Of a stretch of 55,744 bases of DNA, positions 27,978-38,343 are shown piece by piece. The stretch comes from Micractinium sp. NFX-FRZ (lineage: Eukaryota; Chlorophyta; Trebouxiophyceae; Chlorellales; Chlorellaceae). The DNA lies in contig JAPTJF010000418.1 of the NCBI GenBank assembly GCA_029339195.1, forward strand, positions 1 through 55,744. The letters run 5' to 3'. Both the position numbers and the translations under genes were made by a program. The notes beneath the pieces were generated by a model, which was not told the origin of the DNA, did no database searches, and was given only the letters and a program-made list of their open reading frames with translations. The stretch's first letter is position 1; the number at the start of each line of letters is the position of its first letter.

Positions 27978-29066
27978 TCACACCATCTCGACGGCCGGCC
28001 GCGCCTGCGCCTGCTGCCGGCGCATCGGTGAGGTGGCGGGCGGTGAGGAGGCGCCAGCCACCGCCACCACCGCCTCCTCCAGCTCTTGGCTGCTGCTGGT
28101 GCCGCCGCTGCTGCTGCTGGCATCAATCTTGGAGTCATCACCCTGCAGAGGTGAATCAGTAATGATTGTGAGCCCGGGCAGAGGTGCAGGTGGCGACCGC
28201 GGGGCCCCTCTACCCCTTCCACGCACACACCTGACCACACATCTGATCCGATCAGCTGCCCAATAAGTAAGTTTACCGTGGCGTCCTCGGAGGTGGTTGT
28301 GGTGACCTTGGCGCAGCCCAGCTCCTCAGACGGACGGGCCTCGGCACTGCCGGTTGTGGCATCGGCAACGGCGGCGCGGCCGGCAGCGCAGCGTGCCCAG
28401 CAGCGGCGCAGCGCCGCCCAGATCTTGTACATTGCCCAGCCCAGCGGCAGGCCCAGCAGGACGCCGGCGAGGAAAAGGATGATCATGACAAGACCCGTGA
28501 GCGCCTGCCCCAGGAAGACCAGGACCGCGACGGCCAGGGAGATGAGAATGGAGCTCCAGGCTTCGGAGTAGCACAGCGCGCACTCGCAGGAGCAGCAGCG
28601 GCGCGCAGCAGCAGCTGTCGAAGAGATGCTCCACCAGCCTGCTCCCAGGCCGCAGCCGTAGACCATGCCGCAGGCGGCGATCACGCTGCCGACGGTGAAG
28701 ATGGCGATGTATATGCGGTGCTTGCTGGTCAAGTCGCCGCCGCCGGCGGGGGCGGGAGCGGCGGCGGGAGCGGCGGCATTGGCCGGGGCGGCAGTGGGTG
28801 TCGGCGGCGTGGCGGCAGCCCCGATTGAGCTTCCCCCAATCTGCAGAGAGCCGGTGGGGCGGGGAAAAAGCGATTGGCACCGGCGGGTGGGGGGCGCGCA
28901 ACCGACGACCGTGCACATCCGACCGTCACGGCCGCTTTGGATTTCAAACATATCAAACCCGCACCTGAAGCGCCCTCCTGGTCCGCCTGGGCCGCGCCGC
29001 GGACGCCTGGCCCGAGGCGACCGCGCCCAACAGAAGCGACAGGGCAAGCACCACCGCGGTCTTCAT
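27978..29066 (-). CDS. Membrane protein of unknown function with signal peptide
   Basis: Three exons (29066-28965, 28840-28277, 28142-27978) join in phase 0 to 276 residues. I do not recognise the family. Residues 1-24 form a clear signal peptide (MKTAVVLALSLLLGAVASG) followed by a basic stretch RPRRTRR. An Ala/Pro-rich linker leads to one membrane helix (IYIAIFTVGSVIAACGMVYG), a Cys cluster (RRCCSCECALC) and a long hydrophobic region probably holding two helices (ILISLAVAVLVFLG and GLVMIILFLAGVLLGLPLG). The tail is rich in Ser, Thr and Glu and probably faces the cytosol. The Cys cluster could be acylated or bind metal; neither is shown. Confidence 0.75.
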
Positions 29067-29721
29067 CTTGATTTCGAAGTGTGGAGTAGACTCGTCGGAC
29101 GTTGGATTGAATGCACCGGGAGTGGATCGGCGGGCAACAAGTAGGACCACAGCACCGCAGCGCACGCAGCGCAGCACGGCCCAGCGGCACGCCCCAAAAC
29201 GCTTTGAGCAAAGCTGTTCCAAGAACCCCTCCCACGACGCATGCTTCTGTCCCCAACATGCTTTCTGAGCTTTCAGAGGACACATGTGTCTGTACAACGC
29301 CCGACAAAGTCCTGTCTTGGGCTGCTGGCTAGGCAGCGGCAGCACCCGGGCCTGACACCAGGCAAGGGCTCCCTTCACGCTGACCAAGAGAGAGTTGGAC
29401 CCGTGAGCCAGCACGCAAGCTGCCATATAGTTTAGGGTAGTGTTACAGAAGAGGGACACTTGAAACCGCGGAAAAGCCAAGTATGTGCAACCGAGAAATG
29501 GGTGGGGGTGATGGTGAGGGGGGGCGGTGATGCTGTGGAGTGAGGCAGGCAACTGTGCGGGGAGGCGGGCCGGCGAGCTGCCCGAGGTGCGGCGCGTCTT
29601 GGACACAGGCCGCCGCAGGTTGTGAGCGTGCGCAGAATGTGAGCGTGAACCGTTCCAAGGCACAGGCGAGAAGCCAGCGCCGCGTGCTGCTGCGCAGCGG
29701 CGCGTGCGCAGCCACGCCAAG
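29067..29721. other. Spacer: gene 7 upstream region and gene 8 3' flank
   Basis: Both neighbours are on the minus strand. TTACA near 29441 (UGUAA on the coding strand), about 280 bases past the FAS1 stop, is a candidate polyadenylation signal. No gene is seen. Confidence 0.5.
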
Positions 29722-32700
29722 TCAAATCACAAAGGGCCGCAACACCTGCACAGCCAACGGGGAGGCGGGCAGGCGGACAGGCCTCGGGTGAGGAAGAACA
29801 GCACACACACACACACACAGGCAGCAGGGGCGGGCCAGATGTCCACAGCTGTGGAAGCTGCACAGCATGCAGCTCATGAGGGCAGCAGCGGGCAGCAGGT
29901 GATCGTTGCCAGCCCACCGCCAGCTCACCTGCCTGCTCACGTGTCGCACCCCGTGGGACATGCCCTCCCTACACTGCCCCCCTCGTGACTCGCCACTCTC
30001 CCGCCATACCCACTATACAGCAATAACAACAAAGGCTGAGTAGTGTCTAAAGAGTCTCGAAGTTTAAAGGGGCCAGAGGCTCACCTGCTGCAACACGTGG
30101 AAGACGAACACACCCGCCCTGTCCCCCAGCTGTCCCGAGTGCGCCTTGCACGCCTCAATACACAGTCAAGGAGCAGCTGGGACAGGCAGAGAGAAAGCTC
30201 ACCTGCCGCACTACATGGAACACGCTCTTCCCGCAGATCAAATCGTACTTGCCCCACACCAGCTGTAGGGCAGAAGAGGGGGCAAGGGGGCACGCTGCTT
30301 TAAAGGCAGATGGGCAGAAAGAAGGCGGGCAGGTGGCGAAGCATCGCTTCTGGTGGGTGCGTGGGCAACACAGAATATGACGGTGCATTTGAAGCGCAAC
30401 CTGTGGTGGGGTGTTTGCAGGTCAGCATTGTGGTGGCCCATTTGCAGCACAACAGATGGGCCATGCACTCATCCGACTGGCGCCGGCGGCAGCACCCAGC
30501 TTCCCCTTGGGATGCCAAAGAGAGCACAATGAGGAGGGAGCAGCAGAGAGGTAGTGGGCTGCTGGCCGCGGCACCGACGCGGTTCGCAGGCGGCGGGTAG
30601 CGCGCAGGGGCAGCAACTGAGGGCAGGGGCGCGTCGGCAGCACGAGGGAGGGCCACATGCCGGGGTGCAGGGCGCCGGTGTCAGCAAGTCTGATGCTGCC
30701 TCTTCACGCCGCACATCTGCCTGCCCCACCTCCCGTCAGGCCCCAAGCGTGACCCACCCCCGCCCACCTTTGCCGTGTTATCCAGCCCCCTCGCGTAGTA
30801 TCCGCCCCGATAGTCGGACCACAGCTGCAGGCACAAGGGCCAGGCACAGGGCAGTACGTGTCAGGCGTGGGTGCAGGCAACAGGCAGTACGACGCAGTAT
30901 GTGGGTGCAGGCGCAAGAGGCGGCAGCACACAAACAGGGCGCAGCACAGGCCGGCTGCAGCTCGGAAGCCAATCAGTGGGTGCGTGGGTGGGTGGCAAGG
31001 GCGGAGGAGGGGCCTAGGGCGCACCCGAGGCCTGGCAGCTGCCCATGCTGGGACTCAAGAATCCCCAGAACAGTGAGCAGGTGGTGCAGGCAGGCCTGCC
31101 TCATGCTGGGGACCGGGGCAAACAGGCAGGCGGGCAGGCCGGCGGGCAGGCAAGCGGGCTCACGTAAAGGAACATGCCAGGGATGAGCGTTTTTGCGCTC
31201 TTCTCCCCGTTGCCGCCCGCCGGCCAGTAGCTGGTGCGCAGGCAGCGCTGCATCGAGTGGTACTGCAGCAGCTGCAGGGGCAGGGAGGCAAGGGTGGGGA
31301 CACATTGGTTGGTGCGCACCACGCGTTGCATCAAGTGGAGATGCGGCAGCAGCTACAAGGGTCCTGCAGCGGTTGATGGGGGGATGAGAGGAAGGGCGGG
31401 GAGTGGGGTTGCTGCCCCTGCACACCCAGTCAGCACCCTGGAGCCTGCTCACCCGTGGGAGCAGCGCACGGTCGCGCAGCAGCTGCGGCAGCGTCTTCCC
31501 AGTTTCCGCCAGAAACGCCTGCACCGCCTCGTCTGCGGGCGCATGGGCAGAAGAGGCGGCGGCTCAGTAGCAAGCACGCGTGAGTTGGCCTGCCTTCGTC
31601 GTCTCAGCCAGAAACGCCTGCAGACTGGCTCGGCTGTGTGCAGATGGGCAGCCGCCAGTCCTGCAGCCGCCACTACCGGGCGGCCCCTGCAGGACCCTGT
31701 TCCCTGCTTTGTTTGCCCAACCAATGAACAGACTGGGCAGCATGCACATGCCACGCTCACGCACTGCTGAAGAGACAGGACCAGCATGCACATGCCACGC
31801 TCAGACATTGCTGAAGAGACGGGGCCAGCATGCACATGCCAATCCTGCTCACCAGTGGGCGCCAGGAAAGTGGTGGCTGCATTGGGGTTGGCAAAGTACT
31901 TTCGCATGCCAGCTGCCTGCCGGGGCGGGGCGGGGCGGGGGCTGAGGTGAGGCATGGGTCGGGCAGGGCGCGGGAGGGTGGGACAGTGCAGGGCAGCGCA
32001 GGGCCGGGCACAGGCATATCAACAAAGGCCGTGCTGCCCCATAACGCAGCATGCCGCAGTTTTCCGGCCACTCTCTGGCATGGCTCCAAGTACGGAGGCA
32101 AGCAGCCAGGCAGGCAGGTGCTAGGCAGGGCAGCCCAGCGTTTGGCAGCCGAGCTTGGCGCTTGGCACTCGGCTCGCAGGCGGCACCATGCTGCTGTCCC
32201 ACTCACCCGCACGATCTGCGGCATCAGTGTGAGCCCCGCCTTCTCTGCACACACACACCATGGATGGGTGGGGCACGGCAGCAGCACGCAAGCTGTGAGG
32301 CTGACAGGTGGCGGCGGGGTGGCGGGGCAGGGCGGACGCACAAAGAGCCGTAGGCAGGCCCTTGCCCTGCGCAGCTGCCAAGGGGCGCCACTCACCCATG
32401 CACTGGTAAATGCTTGGTGCATATCTGGCTGGTGCCTTAACGGAGGCATGTTGTGCTCGCACCGATGGGGCTGCACAGTGGGCGGGCAGGGGGCGGGCGG
32501 GGCCGGCGGCAGGAACTAAGTCACGTGCAGCTGCCGCACGGGGCGCTGCTCGCTCAGCAGCCCGCTGGGAAGCATGAACCAGGTTGATCAGCACGCACTC
32601 AGCGCCTGCAGGTCCAGCAAAGCGCCCGGTGGTGAGTGACGGCAGCGACCCCTGCTTGAAAACCGGCATGCACACATACTGTTCTACCCCAATTTGAAGC

Positions 32701-32898
32701 GGGCGAGCGCCGCAGTAGGGGGCCGCGCGACAGGACACCGACGCCCGAGCGCGCCCCCTCCAGACAGCGGTTCCGCCCTTCAACGTGAACAGCAAGTGTC
32801 CTGCACGCGCTGGTAGCCCCGCCGTACCGGAAAGCCCGCTCACCTGCGGCCAGCAGCAAGAGGCAGCCCAGAGCCAGCAGCGGGGTTGCGGGAGGCAT
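29722..32898 (-). CDS. Secreted protein with one fasciclin (FAS1) domain
   Basis: Nine exons (32898-32844, 32605-32396, 32244-32207, 31916-31853, 31532-31453, 31271-31164, 30824-30768, 30262-30203, 29745-29722) join in phase to 231 residues. The N-terminus is a hydrophobic signal peptide (PLLALGCLLLLAA). The second half matches FAS1: SIYQCMEKAGL, then TTFLAPTDEAVQAF, LLQYHSM for the usual YHV/YHI motif, and VFHVVRQVLRPF for the terminal strand. FAS1 proteins mediate adhesion and matrix contacts, so a role in the wall or at the surface is likely. The last exon codes only seven residues plus stop, but it completes the domain. Three or more introns hold copies of neighbouring exon edges. No GPI tail is seen. 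Confidence 0.8.
29925..30135 (-). repeat. Two decayed copies of the end of FAS1 exon 8 in intron 8
   Basis: Near 30081-30125 the coding strand reads VFHVLQQ then GTGAGC, and near 29926-29960 a weaker copy ends CAG|GTGAGC. The true exon ends VFHVVRQ then GTGAGC at 30203. Confidence 0.7.
31309..31360 (-). repeat. Copy of the FAS1 exon 6 start in the preceding intron
   Basis: On the coding strand a stretch resembling the exon start (coding LLQYHSMQR) recurs with about one substitution in five; the acceptor CTGCAG has become TTGTAG. Confidence 0.7.
31594..31640 (-). repeat. Copy of the FAS1 exon 5 start in the preceding intron
   Basis: The coding strand still reads LQAFLAET, against the true VQAFLAET of exon 5 (start 31532). 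Confidence 0.75.
31741..31870. repeat. 44-bp tandem repeat, three copies, in FAS1 intron 4
   Basis: Units beginning CATGCACATGCC start at 31741, 31785 and 31829, immediately next to the exon 4 donor. Confidence 0.85.
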
Positions 32899-34080
32899 GT
32901 TGAATCACCAAGTAATTTATGATAACAAATATGCAAGCTAGCGCCACAGGGCGGCGTGAATGGAAGCTGGTCACCGGCATGCCACCTGGCACCGGCGCCA
33001 GATACCGTCGCACACCCACTGCCTGGCCGCACATACACATTCTAAACTCTGAGAGCTGTACAAACATGTTGGGGGGGTGGCCAGGCAGCAGTTTATTTCA
33101 GCAGCAAAACGTTTTGGATGCAGCACAACCAAACTACTTCTGCCTGGCGTGTCGCAGGTCACCGCGACCGCCTGCCTGGCAGTTGCTCAGTTGACCTCAC
33201 CGGTCAGCTGCCGAACAGTTGGAGTCCAACATAGGTCAACACTGTCAGTTGAAGTTACGAGCACAGTGTTCTGAGGAGCTATCTAGCGCCCAAGCTTGTG
33301 GCACTGCATCTCCCAGACAGACAGAGATACTTCTCGCCTCCCCGCTGCCTGTATGCTGCGCTGCAGGGGTGCGTGGCAGCAAGGCGATGAACTTACCACA
33401 GCACGCCTGCTCGCGGCGGGAGTGGTCACGATCCTGACTCCTCAATGACTGGAAGGGCAAGCTAAACCAGCCTTGCAGCAGGAGCATTGTATAGGCTGCG
33501 AGGGGCAGACTGGGGCGGCGAATTGCCGCAGTTCTGACCACTCAGTTCTGACCACCCAGGCTGGAGCCACAAGCGGGGCCCGAGGTTGCGTGCCCTAGCC
33601 CCGCTGCCATGGTGCCCACCAGGTTTTGCCGTGCAAGACCGAGATTCCCAGTGCCTAGATCAATGCTGAGCATAGCACTTGATGCAATGTCAGTTCCGGG
33701 CGCGCCACACACAGCACGACATCACTGGGTGTCTGGCAGACACCCACCCAGCCATCCGTTCAATTCCCGCTGCAGCTCTGCTTGCCGGGGGGTGGGGCGG
33801 CTGTAAGATTGTTGCAGCGAGGTTTCTGTGGGTTGCAAATAAACATACTGGTTGGACCTAGCAACTTCTTCTTGCAGTGGCCGATAGGAACAGTCCTTCA
33901 AAGTGGGCAGGCAGGTTCAGTGCGAGTCATTAATGACGTCAGACATCCCAGGTGTGAATGCCAGTGTGAGTGGCAGCGACCTAAGCATCCAGTCCAGAGA
34001 AAGGCGTTGCTCTTGGGTCAGTGAGCGTGTGTCGCGTGCTGCATCGTTCGGGTGGCTACTCGCCTCCCTGCCGCCTGCGC
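32899..34080. other. Spacer: FAS1 gene upstream region and gene 9 3' flank
   Basis: This 1.2-kb stretch has lower GC than average and no credible exon. A 7-bp inverted repeat (GGGTGTC / GACACCC, 5-base loop) is at about 33728-33746. I see nothing else. Confidence 0.5.
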
Positions 34081-37000
34081 TCACATCAGGAGCAGCGCCG
34101 CTGCGGCGCCGCCCGCCAGCGCCAGCAGGCCCGCACCGCCCAGGCGGGAGGAGGCAGCGGCCCAGCTCAGTGCTGTGCCCAGGGCCTCGTTCAGCGTGCC
34201 GTCGGCGGTGGCGAAAGCGGCGGTGGGGTCGTACTCGAGTTTGGAGGTGAAGGCGGGGAAGGTGAGCACCACGCGCTGCACGCCCTCCCCCTTGTTGAAG
34301 GACGGGGCGGTGACTGAGATGTTAGTGGCGACGCCGTCTGTGGGAGAGGAAGGGACGGCACAGTAAATTCGGCATGACCGGCACGATTACAACACCCAAG
34401 ACACTGACTTGCAGCAAGAGTGAAAGCGGGGAATGAAACCCAGCCAGTGGGCCCTGTAATCAACACACAAGGGTTCCCAGCTCAAAACAGGTCAAGGTCA
34501 AAGGGTGCCCGCCCATGAGCGCCGCAGTGGGCGCATCAAACCCGGCGTCTTAGCTGCACCTAACGACCATGACCCTCCTCAGCCCGGCCCCCACACCCGC
34601 CTCGCCCCGCCCACACACCAACGAGCGCCACTGTGGGCACATCAAACTTGGCATCGATGGCCCCCACGCCCGGCAGCGACAGGAACAGGCGCCTGTCGTC
34701 AGAGGGGCGGCCCAGGCCCGCCACGGGGCGCCCCCTCTCCAGCTTGTCCACAAGGGCACCCATGTGGGTGGAGTTGAGCTTCTTGAGCTTGTTGGCAACC
34801 GCCTCTGCCACCGAGGAACGCCCCTCAAATGCTTTCAGGGCCTCGGACAGCCCAGGAAGCAGGTCGGCGCTGCCGCCGTTGCCGTTGCCGCCCGCGGCCT
34901 GCAGCCGGCGGCTGGCTGCGGGGACTGCAGGCGCAGCGGGGAGGGCTGAGGAGGGGTGTTAAGGCGATAGGAGTGAGACGGGGTAAAGGTCAGGAGGCAG
35001 GAGGCAGCTGGGTGTTTTCTCTCTCCCTTGGCCTGCTCGCGGCGGCCGGCTGCATGGGCTGCAGGGGCAGGGCGAAGCGGGGGCAGGGGCAGGGGGCAAG
35101 CGGCGGTGTGTTGCTGGCGGGAGCCAGGAAGTCGGGCGGGCAAGCATGCCGCTGCATGCCACATCCCACAGCGACAGGAGTACGGCTACAGGTGCAGGCA
35201 GTTGGTCAGCTCACACCTGCTTTGCCCACAATCCCGCCCGCGGCCGCCAACCAACCAGCCAGCCTGCCAACCAACGACCCCCCTCCCCCCGCCGCCTCTC
35301 CTCACTCTCGTACTCAGCAAGGCCCTCCCTCGACGCGCCGTGCACCTGCTCACCGCCCACCACCCACCCAGCCCCTCCCCCATTCCCCTGGCACCCCTCT
35401 CACACTCAATGCCCGCCAGCTCATCAGCCAAAGAGTTGAACACAGTCTCTGCCAGCTCCGCCACCTCCTGCTGCACCTGGGCGCCGTCCTTGACGCTGAC
35501 GCCGCGCCCCACGCCCAGGCCCTTGGACTTGAGAGCCAGCACGGCCACCAGCTTGTTGGAGGCAGAGCAGAAGGGCCTGCAGGGGCAGAGTGGTGGGAAA
35601 GGGGAGGAGGGAGAGGTATCTCATCAATAGCCAGCACGGCCACCAGCTTGTTGCAACCAATTGGAGGCGGAGCAGAAGGGCCTGCAAGGGATGTTGGGCG
35701 GGGGGATTAGGGTGCGTTCTCAGGGCGGCACACAGTCGAATTCACTGACCACAACAAAAGATTAGCCTGCTAAGCCACAGAACCAGCATGTCCGCCAGCC
35801 GGTTGGATGGATGGAATGAAGGCCAAAGGAAGAGCTTGCAAGGGATGTTGGGCAGGGGGATTCGTGTGCGTCCTGAGGGTGTGCCCTGCCAAGTTGAATT
35901 ACTGACCACAACAAAAGATCAACCTGCTAAGCCACAGAGCCAGCATGTCCGCCAGCCAGTTGTAACAATAGATGAAGGCCAAAGAAAGGGCTTGCAAAGG
36001 CAATGCCACATCAGAGAATGCGGCGTGGGTGAGGGAGGCCACCATGCACGGCACGGGCGCGGTGTACCCGGCCAGGACTGGGAAGGATTGGGCCCCTCCC
36101 ATGCGCAACTGGGTTGCTTGCATGCCCGGTGAGACGAGGCAAGCGTGGACTTTACGCTGGCCCTCAAAAGGCACACAAGCCAGTGCCTCGCCCCCCCACA
36201 CCCCACACCCCACACCCACCCAACTGCTCCTCTTCACGTACACACAGTGCTGGCTCACCAGCGAGACACTGTGAGTGTGGACTTGACGTTGCCCTTGAGC
36301 ACCTCCACTGGGTCCAGGCCGGCAGCTGCTGTGAAGTTGGTGTCAGCTGGGAAGAGCAGTACCTGTGATCAGTGAGGCGAGGGGGCGCAGGGGGGAAGTG
36401 GCAGGTGTGGAGTTGGTTCCAGCGAGGGACCAGCAGGGCCTGAAACTCAGGCGGAGAAGCAATCAGAGGGGGGGCAGGGGGCAGACGGGTGGAGCAAGCG
36501 GCCTGGCGGAGCGGGGCAGCAGCAGCCACCAGTCCGTGTGGTGAGGCGCACCGCCGCTGCAGCACATGGCACATGCCGACCGCCAGCCCTCGGATGCTTC
36601 ATCAGGGTCGCCTAGACACAGGGATCGCCCCCCCTGGCTTGCTGCCCATGCACCTCGAACTGAAGGTCAGAGGCGCCGGCTGAGAGTGCGGGCGGGGTGG
36701 AGCCGGCGGGGCAGGCGGGGAAGGAGGGCTTGAAGGGGGCGGCAAAGGTGGCCACTGGGACGGCGGCCAGGGGCGGGCTGGTGACGGCGCTCAGGTCGGA
36801 CGCTGCAGTCAGTCCCCAGGAGCCCTGCGCAGTTGGAAGGCAAGTAGTTGGGAAGGGGTGATTGAAAGGGAACGGCAACCAGCCGGAGGTGATTGTTAGA
36901 CAATGGTGCTCCTTGAGGTGTGATCCCGCATGAGTTGGCATTGCTGCCGCCGTGGCTTATTGGGGCACCTGCCGGCCCACACCACCCCCTGTTGCGGCTC

Positions 37001-37697
37001 CACACACCAGTGCGCCCACACACCAGGTTGAGGTTGAGCACGTCGCCGGCGCTGCGGCCGGTGACCCTGTTGCCGGCGGCGTCCACCTCATACTGCAGTT
37101 GCAAGAGGGGAGGTCGGGTGGGGGAGTGGGGTTGATCGGTAGAGGCAGCAGAGGCAGCGGGCAGACAGCTCTTACAATCCATTCGGTGAAGGTAGGTTGA
37201 TTGCCACCCAAAGTATCCACCGGATGCAAATGCATAATGCACACACCATGCACACCCACTGCCTTGCCCACCACCCCGCCCACCACCCACCAGTTCCTTT
37301 ATTGCGGTGGTCAGGAACTGGCCCAAGCAGCCGCTGGGGGCGCCGTCGGCGCAAGCGGCGTTGAGACTAAGGGCGGTCAGCTTGGGCTTGGTGGGGTTCA
37401 GAATCAGCTTGATGCCCTGTCAGACAGGGAGAAGGCAAAATGGCTGACGAGCGCGCAATCGGGGTGCTGGTGCGCAGTCATGGAACAGCCAAGCGGCGGC
37501 CCAGACGCTGCCGCCGCCGGCGGAGCAGCTGTTGGGTGTGCGGGATGGGGCCCACCGGGGGGCCCACCGGGGGGTCCACGCACTGAGGATTGCAGGTTCG
37601 TTGCATCGTTGCCGACGAGCTCTTCGCTCCCATCCGACCAATCGGCCGCCAGGGCTCGGCCAGCCAGCAAGAGAAGGAGAAGCGGTGCTCCGCGCAT
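34081..37697 (-). CDS. Secreted, probably GPI-anchored glycoprotein, tandem paralogue A (unknown family)
   Basis: Eight exons (37697-37584, 37416-37291, 37092-37024, 36824-36654, 36362-36259, 35576-35404, 34924-34619, 34337-34081) join in phase to 439 residues. A signal peptide (PLLLLLLAGRALA) and a hydrophobic C-terminus directly after small residues (SSRLGG, then LALAGGAAAALLL) fit a GPI-anchored surface protein. NFT, NST and NIS are possible N-glycosylation sites. Internal landmarks are GIKLILNPTKPKL, YEVDAAGN, a GSWGLTAASDLSAVTSP block and FCSASNKLVAVLALKSK. I do not recognise the family. Gene 10, 650 bases upstream, has identical exon architecture. The exon 6 end uses GAGT|GTGAGA to keep phase. 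Confidence 0.8.
35619..35985 (-). repeat. Exon 6 start copy followed by a two-copy 150-bp repeat in gene 9 intron 5
   Basis: Bases 35619-35690 repeat the exon 6 start (true start 35576), including the Lys-Leu-Val codons and the acceptor. From about 35690 a unit of about 140-150 bases follows twice, with the shared landmarks GGGATGTTGGGC, CACAACAAAAGAT and CATGTCCGCCAGCC. Confidence 0.85.
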
Positions 37698-38343
37698 CGT
37701 GGTGCCCTCGGAGTTGTCACGCGGCCTCGGCCACAAGCGCTTGAGTAGTTAAGGTGCCAATGGACGCGGAATGCCTTCTCGGTATTGAATCCGCCTCAGA
37801 ACACTCTGGGCGCTGGGCGGCGCGCTGCGTGCGCTGTGGCGGGCCTCCTCGGCTCCCTTCTGCGCCGCATGGCTACCTTTCAGCTGCTTATGGGCGCCCT
37901 GACGCGTTAGCAAGCCTTCCAATGTCTGAAATTGTGTGGCAGACAGGCCTCACAATGCACCGCGGCTTCAAACAGCCGCCCTCCTCGTCCAGCGCAGGCT
38001 GCCGTTCACCTTGCACTGGAGCGCTCCGATTTGATTTGTTTGTTTACGGTTTTTGTCAAAGGTTAAAGGTTAAAAAGCATTCAACAGTTTGGGGGAAAAG
38101 AGGCGGTGAAGCACAGCCTAGCCGCTTCGGCTGGTAGTGGCCCTTTACGAACAGTGAAATCATAAGTCAAGGAGAGGTTCAAGTGCTGGATTCAGTTTGG
38201 ATATCCCACGGAGAAATTGCAAGTGTGTGCGGCAGCCGTTCAAGCGCCCAAGAAGCCCAAGCCAATAGAGCTCCAGTGCTCAGTTAGCAGTTGTCGCGTG
38301 CTGCCATCATTCGGGTGGCTGCTCGCCTCCCCGCCGCCTACGC
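37698..38343. other. Spacer between tandem paralogues
   Basis: These bases hold the upstream region of gene 9 and the 3' flank of gene 10. About 40 bases just past the gene 10 stop match the equivalent flank of gene 9 (34040-34080). No other feature is seen. Confidence 0.5.

Noticed and set aside
30081..30135. Extra FAS1 coding exon reading VFVFHVLQQ
   Set aside because: It lacks a convincing acceptor and repeats the end of exon 8. Direct joining of exon 8 to the last exon completes the domain without it.
33721..33780. Possible tRNA (GTTCAATTCC and a 7-bp hairpin)
   Set aside because: There is no acceptor stem and no D or anticodon arm at the right distances. Only an isolated hairpin is present.
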